The notes under the pieces are model-generated. The model was not told the DNA's origin and did not search any database. It saw only the letters and a program-made list of their open reading frames with translations. Positions 43,675-52,648 of a DNA stretch of 64,000 nt are shown here, in pieces (within the stretch, counting starts at the first letter, position 1; every line of letters starts with the position of its first letter). Origin of the DNA: Acetobacterium bakii (lineage in GTDB: Bacteria > Bacillota > Clostridia > Eubacteriales > Eubacteriaceae); contig NZ_LGYO01000002.1 of NCBI RefSeq assembly GCF_001263355.1, forward strand, positions 1-64,000, read 5' to 3'. Both the position numbers and the translations under genes were made by a program.

Positions 43675-45234
43675 TTATTTGTTTTGGAATTCGTAAATTT
43701 CTTTGAATCCACTCTCAGCCAATCCTTTGTAACATGCTCTAAACATTTTGTACACTTCATTATACTGTGCAACATTTTCTGGAATTGGTTCATATATATC
43801 CTTCACATGCACCATCTGTTCTGCCGCTTCATGAAGATTACTGAATACGCCAGCGCCAACAGCACCAATCATTGCTGCGCCAAGTGCTGTTGCTTCAGGC
43901 GCATCCGCGGTTTCCACTCTACAACCATAAATATCTGCCTGCATTTGATTCCATAGCTTTGAGCGCGCTGCTCCACCTGTGACACGAAGTGTTTTGAATT
44001 CTTCAAAACCAGCATCTTTTAAAGCTGCTAGCATTTCTTTCATTTCAAAACAGATTCCTTCCATGGCAGCTCTTAGAATTTCAGCTTTTGTTGTTCCTAA
44101 TGTCATGCCTATCAAAGCACCACGAGCTTCATCATTATAATTTGGGCAATTAGCTCCAGCCAGCCAAGGTAAAAAAACAGTTCCTTTTGATCCAATAGGA
44201 GCTTTATAAGCAATTGCAGTCATAATATCATAAATATCTATGTCAGAAATTTCTGCAACTGTCATTTCAAACTGAGAGATTGCATTTCTTAACCATCTAA
44301 ATGACGAGGCTGCCGCAGAAGCATGCCCTTCCATGGTGTAACCACCCGCTGGATGTCCTAATACATGGCATTTTCCATTTGGATCTTTTACTGGTGTTTT
44401 AGAATAACCAATGCATAATCCCGCGGTTCCCAGACAAACCGATCCAAGACCAGGCGTTCCCGAATTTCCAACCCCTGCTGCACCACATTGTTGATCACCT
44501 GAGCCAACAAATAGTGGTGTTCCAACAACAAGTCCTGTTTTTTCTGCAACTTCTTCCGTAACTATACCAATATGTGTTCCAGCTTTCATATTTCTCGGGT
44601 ATTTATTAATATCCATTCCGAAAATATCACATAGCTCTTGGTCAAATGCAAAGGTATCTCTATTTGTCACTAACCACCAATTAGCATCATCTTCTTCATC
44701 ATACCAATCATCTGCACCAAAGGCGTGGGCTAGCATCGCATGAGGTGTTACCATTTTCCAGGTTTTTTCATATAGCTCTGGCATATTGATTCTAAACCAA
44801 AATGCTTTTGTTCCACATTCTACTGATCCTAATGGATGTCCGCAACGATTGTATAGATCCATTTCAGTCATCCCGTTTTTTTCAAGCTGTTCTCTCGCCC
44901 AAGGAAAAATTTCAGCACCGCGTTGGTCTTGCCAAATAAACATGTTATGTAAAAAATTTCCATCCTTATCAATTGGCGCCCAAGTTGTTCTTTGATTGGT
45001 AAAGCTGATTGAAATGATTTCAGACGCATCCACATTTTCTTTTGATAATGCCGCTGCAACTGATTTATATGCCAAAGCAATCACGTCATTAGCATCTTGT
45101 TCAACCCATCCTGGTTTTGGATAGAATGTTGGGGTTTCAAAATAAGCACTTGAAACTTCATTTCCTTTTAAATCAAAAATCACACAACGCACTCCCATAG
45201 TTCCTGCATCAATACCGACTACATACTTACCCAT
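43675..45234 (-). CDS. FGGY-family carbohydrate kinase (xylulokinase-like)
   Basis: A 519-residue kinase: N-terminal phosphate motif VVGIDAGTMGVRCVIFD, substrate region SFTNQRTTWAPID and IWQDQRGAEI, C-terminal ATP domain with GSGDQQCGAAGVG, PWLAGANCPNYN and LRVTGGAARSKLWNQ. The family phosphorylates pentuloses, polyols and related sugars. Xylulokinase, L-ribulokinase or erythritol/threitol-type kinases are all possible from the sequence alone. It may feed the transketolase and aldolases of this module. Confidence 0.88.
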   Translation of the reverse strand: MGKYVVGIDAGTMGVRCVIFDLKGNEVSSAYFETPTFYPKPGWVEQDANDVIALAYKSVAAALSKENVDASEIISISFTNQRTTWAPIDKDGNFLHNMFIWQDQRGAEIFPWAREQLEKNGMTEMDLYNRCGHPLGSVECGTKAFWFRINMPELYEKTWKMVTPHAMLAHAFGADDWYDEEDDANWWLVTNRDTFAFDQELCDIFGMDINKYPRNMKAGTHIGIVTEEVAEKTGLVVGTPLFVGSGDQQCGAAGVGNSGTPGLGSVCLGTAGLCIGYSKTPVKDPNGKCHVLGHPAGGYTMEGHASAAASSFRWLRNAISQFEMTVAEISDIDIYDIMTAIAYKAPIGSKGTVFLPWLAGANCPNYNDEARGALIGMTLGTTKAEILRAAMEGICFEMKEMLAALKDAGFEEFKTLRVTGGAARSKLWNQMQADIYGCRVETADAPEATALGAAMIGAVGAGVFSNLHEAAEQMVHVKDIYEPIPENVAQYNEVYKMFRACYKGLAESGFKEIYEFQNK

Positions 45235-45531
45235 AATTTTTTTCTCCTAAATTTTAATATTTTCTAACAATACTTCTATTTAGTATCCAGTTTTTTAAAT
45301 TTCTTTTGGGTTGAAACGGCAAAGCATGTTGCAAATGAATCCTCCCGTTTTCTCGCTCATTACATTTGATATAACTTAAAATTAAATAAGCAAATTTTTT
45401 CTTAGTTTAAGTATTATACATCCCCGCAAATAATCGTTTACATTTCTCTGGAAAAAATGAGCAGTTTCTATCTTGAAACCGCTCTTTTCACTCTTTTTTT
45501 AAAGCATTTTTCTTTTATTTTTTCAAGATGA
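45235..45531. other. Intergenic region between the kinase gene and deoC
   Basis: It contains the deoC terminator at 45451-45484 and the AT-rich promoter region of the kinase gene. No reading frame or other structure was seen. Confidence 0.4.
45451..45484 (-). terminator. Intrinsic terminator of deoC
   Basis: Leftward RNA: GAGCGGTTTC, 6-base loop, GAAACTGCTC (one G-U pair), then ATTTTTTC. Confidence 0.8.
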
Positions 45532-46251
45532 TTATTTAATTTCGATGCCTTTTGCAAATCTCTCAAAAATTTCCGACTCGTCAACAATTTTTTTAGCAGA
45601 GCGTGTGCCAATAATATCCACGCCAGCTGCAATACACATTAATGCAATACTCGTAGTCCAAAACTGACCTGTTCCAGCAACTTTTAATTTGCAACGACCT
45701 TTGCAGGTTTTTACAAGGAGGTCTATGATTTCCATATCAGGGCCGCCAAATCTACCTGTCGATGTTTTTACAAAATCCCCGCCACCTTCAATAACACACT
45801 CACAAGCAGTTACAATTTCCTCAGGTGTTAAATAGCATACTTCAATGATAAATCTTGTTTCAAGACCATTTACTGCTGCAACACAAGCTTTGATTTCTTT
45901 TAATAAATGATCTTTATTCCCACTTTTTAAATGACCATAATCAATCACAAAATCAACAATTTCTACGCCATGCTCAATGGCCACTTTTGCCTGATTTACT
46001 TTGTCTTCAATTGATCCGGTTCCAAAAGGGTAGTCAACAACAACACAAGCTTTAACATCGGAACCTTTTAATTGTTTTGCAACTCTTTCAAGATAGTTAG
46101 GATTTACACAAACAGAATTTGTGTTGTAATCCAGGGAAATCTTTACTAATTCATCAATCTCCTGGGTTGTTGTAAATGGATTAAGTAATGAACCATCGAT
46201 CATTTTTGCCAAGGAAGCTCTGTTAATTTCTTTACCGTTTAATACTAACAT
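45532..46251 (-). CDS. deoC: Deoxyribose-phosphate aldolase-family protein (DeoC)
   Basis: A 239-residue class I aldolase: N-terminal IDGSLLNPFTT, VCVNPNYLERVAK, proton-relay and Schiff-base lysines in GGGDFVKTSTGRFGG (Lys of VKTSTG) and KLKVAGTG. DeoC splits 2-deoxyribose 5-phosphate to glyceraldehyde 3-phosphate and acetaldehyde. The Fe-ADH gene nearby could reduce the acetaldehyde. It is a single-gene unit read away from the LysR gene at 46646. Some DeoC paralogues act on other sugars. Confidence 0.88.
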   Translation of the reverse strand: MLVLNGKEINRASLAKMIDGSLLNPFTTTQEIDELVKISLDYNTNSVCVNPNYLERVAKQLKGSDVKACVVVDYPFGTGSIEDKVNQAKVAIEHGVEIVDFVIDYGHLKSGNKDHLLKEIKACVAAVNGLETRFIIEVCYLTPEEIVTACECVIEGGGDFVKTSTGRFGGPDMEIIDLLVKTCKGRCKLKVAGTGQFWTTSIALMCIAAGVDIIGTRSAKKIVDESEIFERFAKGIEIK

Positions 46252-46645
46252 CTTTTTCTCCTTTTATTTTAAATTAGCCAGAGTGTAAAATAACCTCTCG
46301 ACCTTTTAACAAATCCTATTGCAGAATATCTTAAAAACAAATAGTTTATAAATAAAATTTGCTCTTAATCTTTCTACAATTTAAGTATAGCACCTTATCA
46401 AAACCGAGTAAAACAACGGTTATTTGTAACCCATTACAATCAATTTTAAAGATTGTAAAAAAAATATCAAAAATTGACAGCCTATGCTCAATTTGATATG
46501 ATGAATATATGAAATCCTTTTCTTCCTGGCATATAAAGAGCTATATATTTTACGTTGATTGTTCTAAACTATGTTAATTTGCGGTTTTATTGTGAATAAG
46601 TCAATACTACTTTTGCCCACTACATTTTTGAATAGGAGTATAATT
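46252..46645. promoter_or_regulatory. Divergent promoter region of deoC and the LysR gene
   Basis: Rightward: TTGACA 46474-46479, 17 bases, TATGAT 46497-46502. Leftward: TTTACT 46407-46412, 17 bases, TATACT 46384-46389. Between them are overlapping repeats TTGTAA-CCCA-TTACAA (46424-46439) and TTACAATC, 9 bases, GATTGTAA (46434-46458), a good candidate LysR binding site placed to control both directions. Confidence 0.65.
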
Positions 46646-47530
46646 TTGGATATCAAAAGTCTTGAATTCTTTGTGCGACTATGCAAGGATAATAACGTTT
46701 CTGTTGCAGCTGAGAATTTATTCATTTCCCAGCAAGGATTGAGTCGAATGATCAAACGAATGGAGAATGAACTTGGTGTAAAACTATTTAGACGTAGCAA
46801 TCGCGGTGTTACTCCTACGGTTGAGGGAAAACTTCTTTGGGAACATGCAAAAAATATTTTAAGCGAATATCAAAAGGTAACCGACTCCATCAACTTGAAT
46901 AATAACTTAATCCATGGCACCGTAAACGTTGTATTAGAGCTTGGTTGCCTTCCCCTTTTAACGTTATCGCCATTTTTACGTTTTATTGAAGAACATCCCA
47001 ATGTTGACCTCAGTTTTGGTGAACATCGTGAGACTATTTGTCAAGCCCAGCTTTCTGATGGCACTGCTGATGTTTTTTTTGCTGTAAAATCGGTTGATAG
47101 TAAACAATTTGATGTTTCTCCATTCTATGCCCTTAATCCTATTGTCTATGTCCCCAAAAACCATGTACTTGCAATAAAAAGTTTCATTACTGTTGAAGAC
47201 CTCCGAGATACAAAACTTGTCTTATGTGGCTCCACCAATTACTATACTGTGGTTAAAGATTGTGCTGAGGCTAATTTTGTTCCAAACATAGTCGTGTGTT
47301 CGACTGACATCAATATAACCATGCAATGTGTTCAATCTGGTCTAGGAGTGAGCCCTTTTATCCTTGGAATGAATAAAGCACTCCCAAGTTCAGAAGATAT
47401 TATTGTCCAACCATATCGATGTCAAAACATACCGCAAATCCATATCTTAACAAAAAAAAATACACCCCTTTCTGTGAGTGCCCAAAAATTTTGCGATTAC
47501 TTTTTTCGATATTTTGAAACTCGCACATAA
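46646..47530 (+). CDS. LysR-family transcriptional regulator
   Basis: A 294-residue LysR regulator. Start TTG 46646 is preferred over 46571 because TAGGAG is 6-8 bases away. The winged helix (LEFFVRLCKDNNVSVAAENL, FISQQGLSRMIKRME) and the effector domain (~85-290) are typical. It faces deoC across a promoter region with inverted repeats, so deoC and perhaps the kinase-ADH genes are its likely targets. Confidence 0.88.
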   Translation: MDIKSLEFFVRLCKDNNVSVAAENLFISQQGLSRMIKRMENELGVKLFRRSNRGVTPTVEGKLLWEHAKNILSEYQKVTDSINLNNNLIHGTVNVVLELGCLPLLTLSPFLRFIEEHPNVDLSFGEHRETICQAQLSDGTADVFFAVKSVDSKQFDVSPFYALNPIVYVPKNHVLAIKSFITVEDLRDTKLVLCGSTNYYTVVKDCAEANFVPNIVVCSTDINITMQCVQSGLGVSPFILGMNKALPSSEDIIVQPYRCQNIPQIHILTKKNTPLSVSAQKFCDYFFRYFETRT

Positions 47531-47748
47531 GCATCTGATAGCGTATTTCACAAATACAATACACGCCTTAATCTCAGCTTCATTCGTGAATTCCAATTCC
47601 AAGCTCATCACACGTTTTTTTATCAGCTAGCTATCCTGGATTCCCGAATATACATAACTTGAAATTGCTAGAAACTGGAATTATCGACTCTATATTCTTC
47701 GAGGATGAATGCACACTTGGCAGAGAACAATAATCAACACCTTAATCG

Positions 47749-48110
47749 CTATGCAGCTAGTTGTTGATTGGCATAAAAGAGCTCGCGGTAAGGGCCATTG
47801 AGATTCAAGGACAGGCCATCGAGCCAGATCCGAAGTTCACGTTCACTTACATTCAGAATGGCTTTCTTAGCACCGGGCCTTTTTAAACGCCCCTTCTCTA
47901 ATCGCCGATAATATAACCAGAAACCATTATGCTCATAGTGAAGAATTATAACCTTATTCTGGTTGCGGTTGCAGAAAACAAATAGACTGCTGGAAAAGGG
48001 ATTTACTCAAAGGCCTCCTGAACAAGGATCAATTAGCCATGGATTGACTTGCGTAAATCGGTCGCACCGGTGGCCAGATAAACCTGATCGGGAGATAGGG
48101 CTTTTAGTAT
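47749..48110 (-). pseudogene. IS66 TnpB-like pseudogene
   Basis: Leftward translation gives DQVYLATGATDLRKSIHG, then an in-frame stop, then LVQEAFE, a frameshift, and SSSLFVFCNRNQNKVIILHY, GFWLYYRRLEKGRLKRP, ELRIWLDGLSLNLNG to a stop at 47749. This is the classic TnpB accessory protein of IS66, with one nonsense and one frameshift change. Confidence 0.85.
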
Positions 48111-48243
48111 TGTTCTTTAATGACTGAAAAAACATCGGACAGCATTTCTTTAGGATTTCTCTGTAAATAGCAATGCAGGTATTATCGATTTGTATCTTAA
48201 TTAATGGTGAAGGCATATCTTTAGAACGGACCTTTAATAGCAA
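48110..48243 (-). pseudogene. IS66 TnpA-like fragment
   Basis: The frame MPSPLIKIQIDNTCIAIYRE followed by a helix resembles the end of IS66 TnpA. It is directly upstream of the TnpB remnant and runs out of frame after about 35 residues. Confidence 0.5.
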
Positions 48244-48980
48244 TCACTCCGGTTTCTTTGAATTAGGGTGGTCGATTGCTTTATTTTTTTCATATGTTTG
48301 ATGCATTCCGATCCGGTTCTCAGACTATTCTGATTGATTGAATTTTTGATATGGAATACGTTCTTAATGGGTATTCCACACTCTTCACAGCGTACCTTTT
48401 TATCATCCGGTAGTATATATATCCACGCTTCGACTTGTATCTATTCGGCTACTTATTTTCTTTGCTCTCAACAAACCATTTTGGTTCTTCATAATAGATA
48501 TTGACATCTTTATTCATAATTCGACATAATATTGAACCCACTGACCGCCTGTCTTCAACGAAGTCCGGGGCCGGATATGAAAAATAAATTCAATTTTAAA
48601 ATTCGCTCATCTTCCCATAATACCTGCATGGGTGTGATATTCCCATCTTCCTCAAATTTAGCAATCACCGGTACAAATTTTTTCATGTCCATTCTTTTTC
48701 ATCTCCTTTAACAATATCCGATTGGATGAATGATGCGATTCTTTTTCGGATCATGACAATATCTTCATGTACTGACGTACCAGCTTTCGAATATTAAATT
48801 GTTCCGCATACTGAAGGAGCGGACAAAGTCACCTCCGGGTTCCTTAACGTTGTTTCATGTTTTTAATCGATTTATATTCAATACATTGTTGATTTTTTAA
48901 ATTGCACTAATCTAATCTGAAAATTCATCTTGGAACTATTTAATTTCGCGTCTAAAAAAGTGCACACTTTATAAGAAGTT

Positions 48981-49018
48981 GCATCCTTTAGCCGCTATAT
49001 TCGCACGAGGGTAAAAAG
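48981..49018. repeat. Left-flank repeat of copy B
   Basis: The segment reading CCTTTAGCCG-TATATTCGCA-AGGGTAAAAAGC recurs at 55389-55427 and, with changes, at 60100-60139, each just left of a tRNA-half/hairpin unit. In copy B the following ~70 bases present in C and D are deleted. Confidence 0.7.
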
Positions 49019-49170
49019 CCGCCTCGCAGATGGCTCTGCAAAGCGGTTTTTGTGATTTGAAATTTGCTACCCCTTCAGGGATTCGAACCTTGGACCCCCT
49101 GATTAAGAATCAACGGTTTTTCCCTTTATATCAGCGTCTCATTATATCGGGTGCTGTTTGGGTGCTGTTG
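49018..49170 (-). repeat. tRNA-Lys(CTT) 3' half with hairpin, copy B
   Basis: The 45-nt half lies at 49065-49109: anticodon loop TTCTTAA, variable loop GGGTC, T arm and acceptor AAGGGGT, but GCA for CCA and one T-stem mismatch. A GC hairpin (49018-49051) follows leftward. To the right, GGGTGCTG occurs twice (49150-49168), resembling recombinase arm sites. No 5' half. Confidence 0.75.
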
Positions 49171-49316
49171 TTAAAAATATTTTTTCCTATTTATTTTCAT
49201 TTTAACTGATCACAAGATCTTTTCACCGGATGGGTTAGGTTGATTTCAAAATCGGTATTGCCGCCTGAACTTTTGCTTAACCCACAAATGACATTGAAAG
49301 TGTTGCTTACATAAAG

Positions 49317-49976
49317 TTATTCAATAACAAAGTATGGACTGAGTTCAAAGCCAACCTTATCAATAACTTCTTTACTTTTATCTATTATTTGATTAATTCT
49401 TTTTTCATCCACACGCATAAATCGAAAATTCATCTCAACAATATAGTCAAGACATTCATCTAATGTACAATCGAGCGAATTATTAATAAAATCGATGATT
49501 ATAGCATTTGACGCTGCGGTAGCACCTCTTGCCAGCAGGCTGATTTCATCATTTTGCCGGTTGATGTTAAGGTGATATTGGCGATCGTGAATTTTATAAA
49601 AGCTCTTATAATGTTCTATAAACATATCTTCGAAGTTGCCATCAGCACTTTCCTTAATGTAACGGGCAACTTTCGGATCCGACAAGATTAAAGTTGTTGA
49701 TAGTCGTATTTCAATTGCAGTACTTAATTGCAAGTCATATTTATTGTTAAAAAAATAATTCTGATAGAGTTTAAATGCAATTCTATTTTTGTTCTGAACG
49801 GAAAATTTTTCTATAACTTCTTTAGCCAACTGAGATTTCGTTGTAAAATGATAGGAAATTAAAGATTTTGTAATATTTAAAGCTTCTGATATTTGATAAA
49901 AGTAGGTATTGTTGTATCCCTGATCATAAAATAATTTAGTCGCAATAGCTAAAATGTTTTCACGTTGAGAAGACAT
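49317..49976 (-). CDS. TetR-family regulator
   Basis: A 219-residue TetR protein: the N-terminal DNA-binding domain (NILAIATKLFYDQGYNNTYF, ISEALNITKSLISYHFTTK) is clear, with a divergent ligand domain (60-219). It is divergent from the corrinoid/URO-D operon, and the region between carries two copies of the palindrome CTGAACATGTACAG. It very likely represses that operon and itself. Confidence 0.88.
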   Translation of the reverse strand: MSSQRENILAIATKLFYDQGYNNTYFYQISEALNITKSLISYHFTTKSQLAKEVIEKFSVQNKNRIAFKLYQNYFFNNKYDLQLSTAIEIRLSTTLILSDPKVARYIKESADGNFEDMFIEHYKSFYKIHDRQYHLNINRQNDEISLLARGATAASNAIIIDFINNSLDCTLDECLDYIVEMNFRFMRVDEKRINQIIDKSKEVIDKVGFELSPYFVIE

Positions 49977-50047
49977 GTGTTCTCCTTCGATAATAAATTT
50001 GTTTCTATTATATCAAAGACTCTAATTTTTTACAAAAATTAAATAGA

Positions 50048-50120
50048 CTGAACATGTACAGTTTTTGTTGACAATAAAATCGTAAAACATTACAATACAT
50101 ATAAAGCTGTACATGTTCAG
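50048..50120. promoter_or_regulatory. Promoter flanked by twin TetR-type operators
   Basis: Rightward TTGACA (50068-50073), 17 bases, TACAAT (50091-50096). A 14-base site CTGAACATGTACAG lies at 50048-50061 and its exact complement CTGTACATGTTCAG at 50107-50120. Each site has its own partial dyad around ACATGT. They sit 7 bases before the -35 and 11 bases after the -10, a geometry suited to tight repression. Confidence 0.85.
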
Positions 50121-50144
50121 CGACTGATTTAAGGAGAAAGAAAC

Positions 50145-50386
50145 ATGTCAAAAATTGAAGAAGTAAAAGCAAAGGTAACCCTAATCGCCTGTTCTGGTCT
50201 CTGACAACAACCATGCCGGAACTCAAAGAAGCCGTAAAAACCATCAAAGCAGCTTATCCTGATAAAAAAGTTATCGTTGGTGGTACACCAGTAACACCGG
50301 AATATGCAGTTGCAATCGTTGCAGACGGATTTGCACCAGATGCTGGCAGTGACGCTGTAAAAGCAAAGGAAATCAAAGGCGCTTGA
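50145..50386 (+). pseudogene. Corrinoid protein with internal deletion and frameshift
   Basis: An ATG with AAGGAG 10 bases upstream starts MSKIEEVKAKV, then stops after 18 codons. The neighbouring frame gives TTTMPELKEAVKTIKAAYPD, VIVGGTPVTPEYAVAIVADG and FAPDAGSDAVKAKEI, the last ~75 residues of an MtvC/MtaC-type corrinoid protein. The region with the cobalt-ligand His (DxHxxG) and helical cap is missing. The intact homologue is the gene at 56670. It is the first gene of this operon and cannot carry a corrinoid. Confidence 0.88.
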
Positions 50387-50440
50387 TCTCAGGTACACTG
50401 ATGAGAATTTCATCATAAAATATTGAAAAGGAGAATTTAA

Positions 50441-51427
50441 ATGCTAACAAAGAAACAAAATTTATTGGAAACGATTAAAGGTGGAAAACCTGACCGCTTT
50501 GTAAAACAATATGAATTTCTTAATATGATTTTCGAAGCGGCATTCCCAATGGCAGGAATTCCAATGGTGCCAGGTCTGACAAGTAAAGATGGCTGGGGAG
50601 TTACATGGACATTTATGGAAGGTCAAATTGGTGGTTTCCCAGTACATGATGAAGAACATACGGTAATAAAAGATATCACTGAATGGAAGAAATATGTGAA
50701 AAAGCCTTTTATCCCAACGGATGATGAATCTTGGGCACCAGCTATTGCTCATGCTAATGCGATCGATCGAAATGAAGAGTTTATTACGGCAATGTATGCT
50801 CCGGGTGTATTTGAAATGACTCATCATATGATGGGGATGGAGAATGCCTTAATAGCTTTCTATGAAGAACCTGAAGCAATGCATGAACTGATTGATTACA
50901 TTACGGAATTCGAATTGGAATTTGCTGAAATTCTAATAGATAGAATACATCCGGATGCTCTTTTCCACCATGATGATTGGGGTAGCCAGATATCTTCATT
51001 CTTTTCTCCTGAAATGTTTAATGAATTTTTCGTCCCGGCTTATAAGAAAATCTACGGTTATTATAAAGCAAACGGGGTGGAACTGGTTGTTCATCATAGT
51101 GATTCCTATGCTGCTAATCTCGTACCTACTATGATCGAAATGGGCATAGACATCTTTCAGGGGGTTATGAATACCAATAATATTCCTGCACTGATAAAAA
51201 CCTATGGTGGTCAGATCTCATTTATGGGTGGACTTCACAGCGGGGAGCTTGATTTCCCTGGTTGGTCATCTGAAATAATTGCCAAAGATGTCGCGCGAGC
51301 TTGTAAAGCTAATGGCAAATCGTTTTACATTCCTTGTATAACCCATGGCGGGGCGATGAGTCATTTCCCAGGAGTCTATGAAGAAATAGATCAACAGATT
51401 GACAAAATGAGTAAGGAAATGTTTTAG
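50441..51427 (+). CDS. URO-D/MtaA-type methyltransferase homologue 1
   Basis: A 328-residue protein with the uroporphyrinogen-decarboxylase fold used by methyltransferases that pass methyl groups to or from corrinoid proteins: HHDDWGSQISSFFSPEMF, ELVVHHSDSYAANLVP and MGIDIFQGVMN. The usual zinc motif HxCGx in the middle strand is HHSDS here, so metal binding may use other ligands (the E-x14-E-x20-H type known from MtvB) or be lost. It follows the damaged corrinoid gene by 54 bases, with AAGGAG before the ATG. Confidence 0.82.
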   Translation: MLTKKQNLLETIKGGKPDRFVKQYEFLNMIFEAAFPMAGIPMVPGLTSKDGWGVTWTFMEGQIGGFPVHDEEHTVIKDITEWKKYVKKPFIPTDDESWAPAIAHANAIDRNEEFITAMYAPGVFEMTHHMMGMENALIAFYEEPEAMHELIDYITEFELEFAEILIDRIHPDALFHHDDWGSQISSFFSPEMFNEFFVPAYKKIYGYYKANGVELVVHHSDSYAANLVPTMIEMGIDIFQGVMNTNNIPALIKTYGGQISFMGGLHSGELDFPGWSSEIIAKDVARACKANGKSFYIPCITHGGAMSHFPGVYEEIDQQIDKMSKEMF

Positions 51428-51518
51428 TGGTTATATAAAAAGATGATAATATACTGAAAAATAATTAAAAGCATCAATTGTTATATAAAATAAATACTTT
51501 AAGGAGCAGTAGAACATT

Positions 51519-52601
51519 ATGAAAAAAATAGAATTCTTAAAAACTGAATTAGAACCAATCGGTGAGTATCCAAGCTTATTTCCCGGAGTACCGCCCACAC
51601 CGATCTATAATACACCAATAACACCAAAAGAAAATTACAAAGCATTATACAAAGGCGAAAAACCATTATGGATGCCTAACTATTACGATCTCACGACACT
51701 ATGTCCTGCTTGTTATCCCGATGCAATTGCAAGAGGTTTTATAGTAAGCGCTGAATCAGGTGATTATATGGATGATAGCACAAAAGGCGGAAAAGACAGC
51801 TTTGGAATCGAGTGGGTATATGAACCTTCAGCGATGGGATCGATGGTCATCCCTGGAAATCCCATCCTTAAAAATATATCGGAGTGGCGAGATAATATAA
51901 CTCTGCCAGATGTGGATTCCTGGGATTGGGCACAAAGCGCCGAACGAAATACGGAATACGCCTATAACAGCCCCAATTTAGTCCAAGGCTGGATATTTAC
52001 AGGATTTTTCGAACGGTTGATTTCGCTTTTGGATTTTGAATTTGCCGCGATCACTATGATTGATGAAGAAGTAGAAGATGATGTTCACGATTTTTTTACG
52101 GAATGTGTAAAAACATATAAAAAAATCATCAAACATTATAAGGATGATTTTAATGCCGATGTTATTTATTTCCATGATGACTGGGGAACATCACGAAATT
52201 CTTTCTTTTCTCTGGACGCATGTCGCAACTTAATTGTTCCGCATCTGAAAGAGATCGTTGACTATACCCATGAGCAGGGTATGTTCTTTGAGATGCACAG
52301 TTGCGGTAAGTGCGGAAAACTTGTTCCGGCAATGGTTGAAGCAGGCGTTGATGCGTGGACACCTCAGGAAATCAATAATTTTGAAGACCTGTATAAAAAA
52401 TTCAGTGGTAAGATCATGCTGGGTGCATATCATCAATTGCCGATGGATGTTGGTGTCGAAATGGCAATTCAGACCGGCAAAGAATTTGTTGAAAAATACG
52501 CAGATTCAATTATAGAAAAACCTGTGTTTTCCGGTGACTACGCGATTAATATCAAAACAAGAGAAACTATGTATACAGAAAGTCGAAAGCGCTTTAATTA
52601 A
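51519..52601 (+). CDS. URO-D/MtaA-type methyltransferase homologue 2
   Basis: A 360-residue URO-D family protein: an extra ~45-residue N-terminal part, FHDDWGTSRNSFFSLDA, FEMHSCGKCGKLVPAMVEAG with His and Cys that fit zinc, and IMLGAYHQLP. It is most likely an O- or N-methyltransferase component for a methylated substrate, transferring the methyl group to a corrinoid protein. AAGGAG lies 10 bases before the ATG. Third position in the TetR-controlled operon. Confidence 0.85.
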   Translation: MKKIEFLKTELEPIGEYPSLFPGVPPTPIYNTPITPKENYKALYKGEKPLWMPNYYDLTTLCPACYPDAIARGFIVSAESGDYMDDSTKGGKDSFGIEWVYEPSAMGSMVIPGNPILKNISEWRDNITLPDVDSWDWAQSAERNTEYAYNSPNLVQGWIFTGFFERLISLLDFEFAAITMIDEEVEDDVHDFFTECVKTYKKIIKHYKDDFNADVIYFHDDWGTSRNSFFSLDACRNLIVPHLKEIVDYTHEQGMFFEMHSCGKCGKLVPAMVEAGVDAWTPQEINNFEDLYKKFSGKIMLGAYHQLPMDVGVEMAIQTGKEFVEKYADSIIEKPVFSGDYAINIKTRETMYTESRKRFN

Positions 52602-52648
52602 CAGTATTGATATCACTATGACTTTAATGATGAAAAAAGGATAAGAAA

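Larger units (their letters stand above)
47531..49010 (-). mobile_element. IS66-type remnant and other decayed genes
   Basis: About 1.5 kb without an intact gene. TnpB and TnpA remnants of IS66 lie at 47749-48243. Further right, leftward frames at ~48560-48690 read MKKFVPVIAKFEEDGNITP, a recognisable small-protein start, then break down. No complete transposase or terminal repeat pair was found, although the repeated left segments near 48981 may include an IS end. Confidence 0.55.

Noticed and set aside
50145-50386. Selenocysteine or recoding at the TGA of the corrinoid gene
   Set aside because: The frame changes and a large internal region is missing, so recoding the stop would not restore a corrinoid protein.
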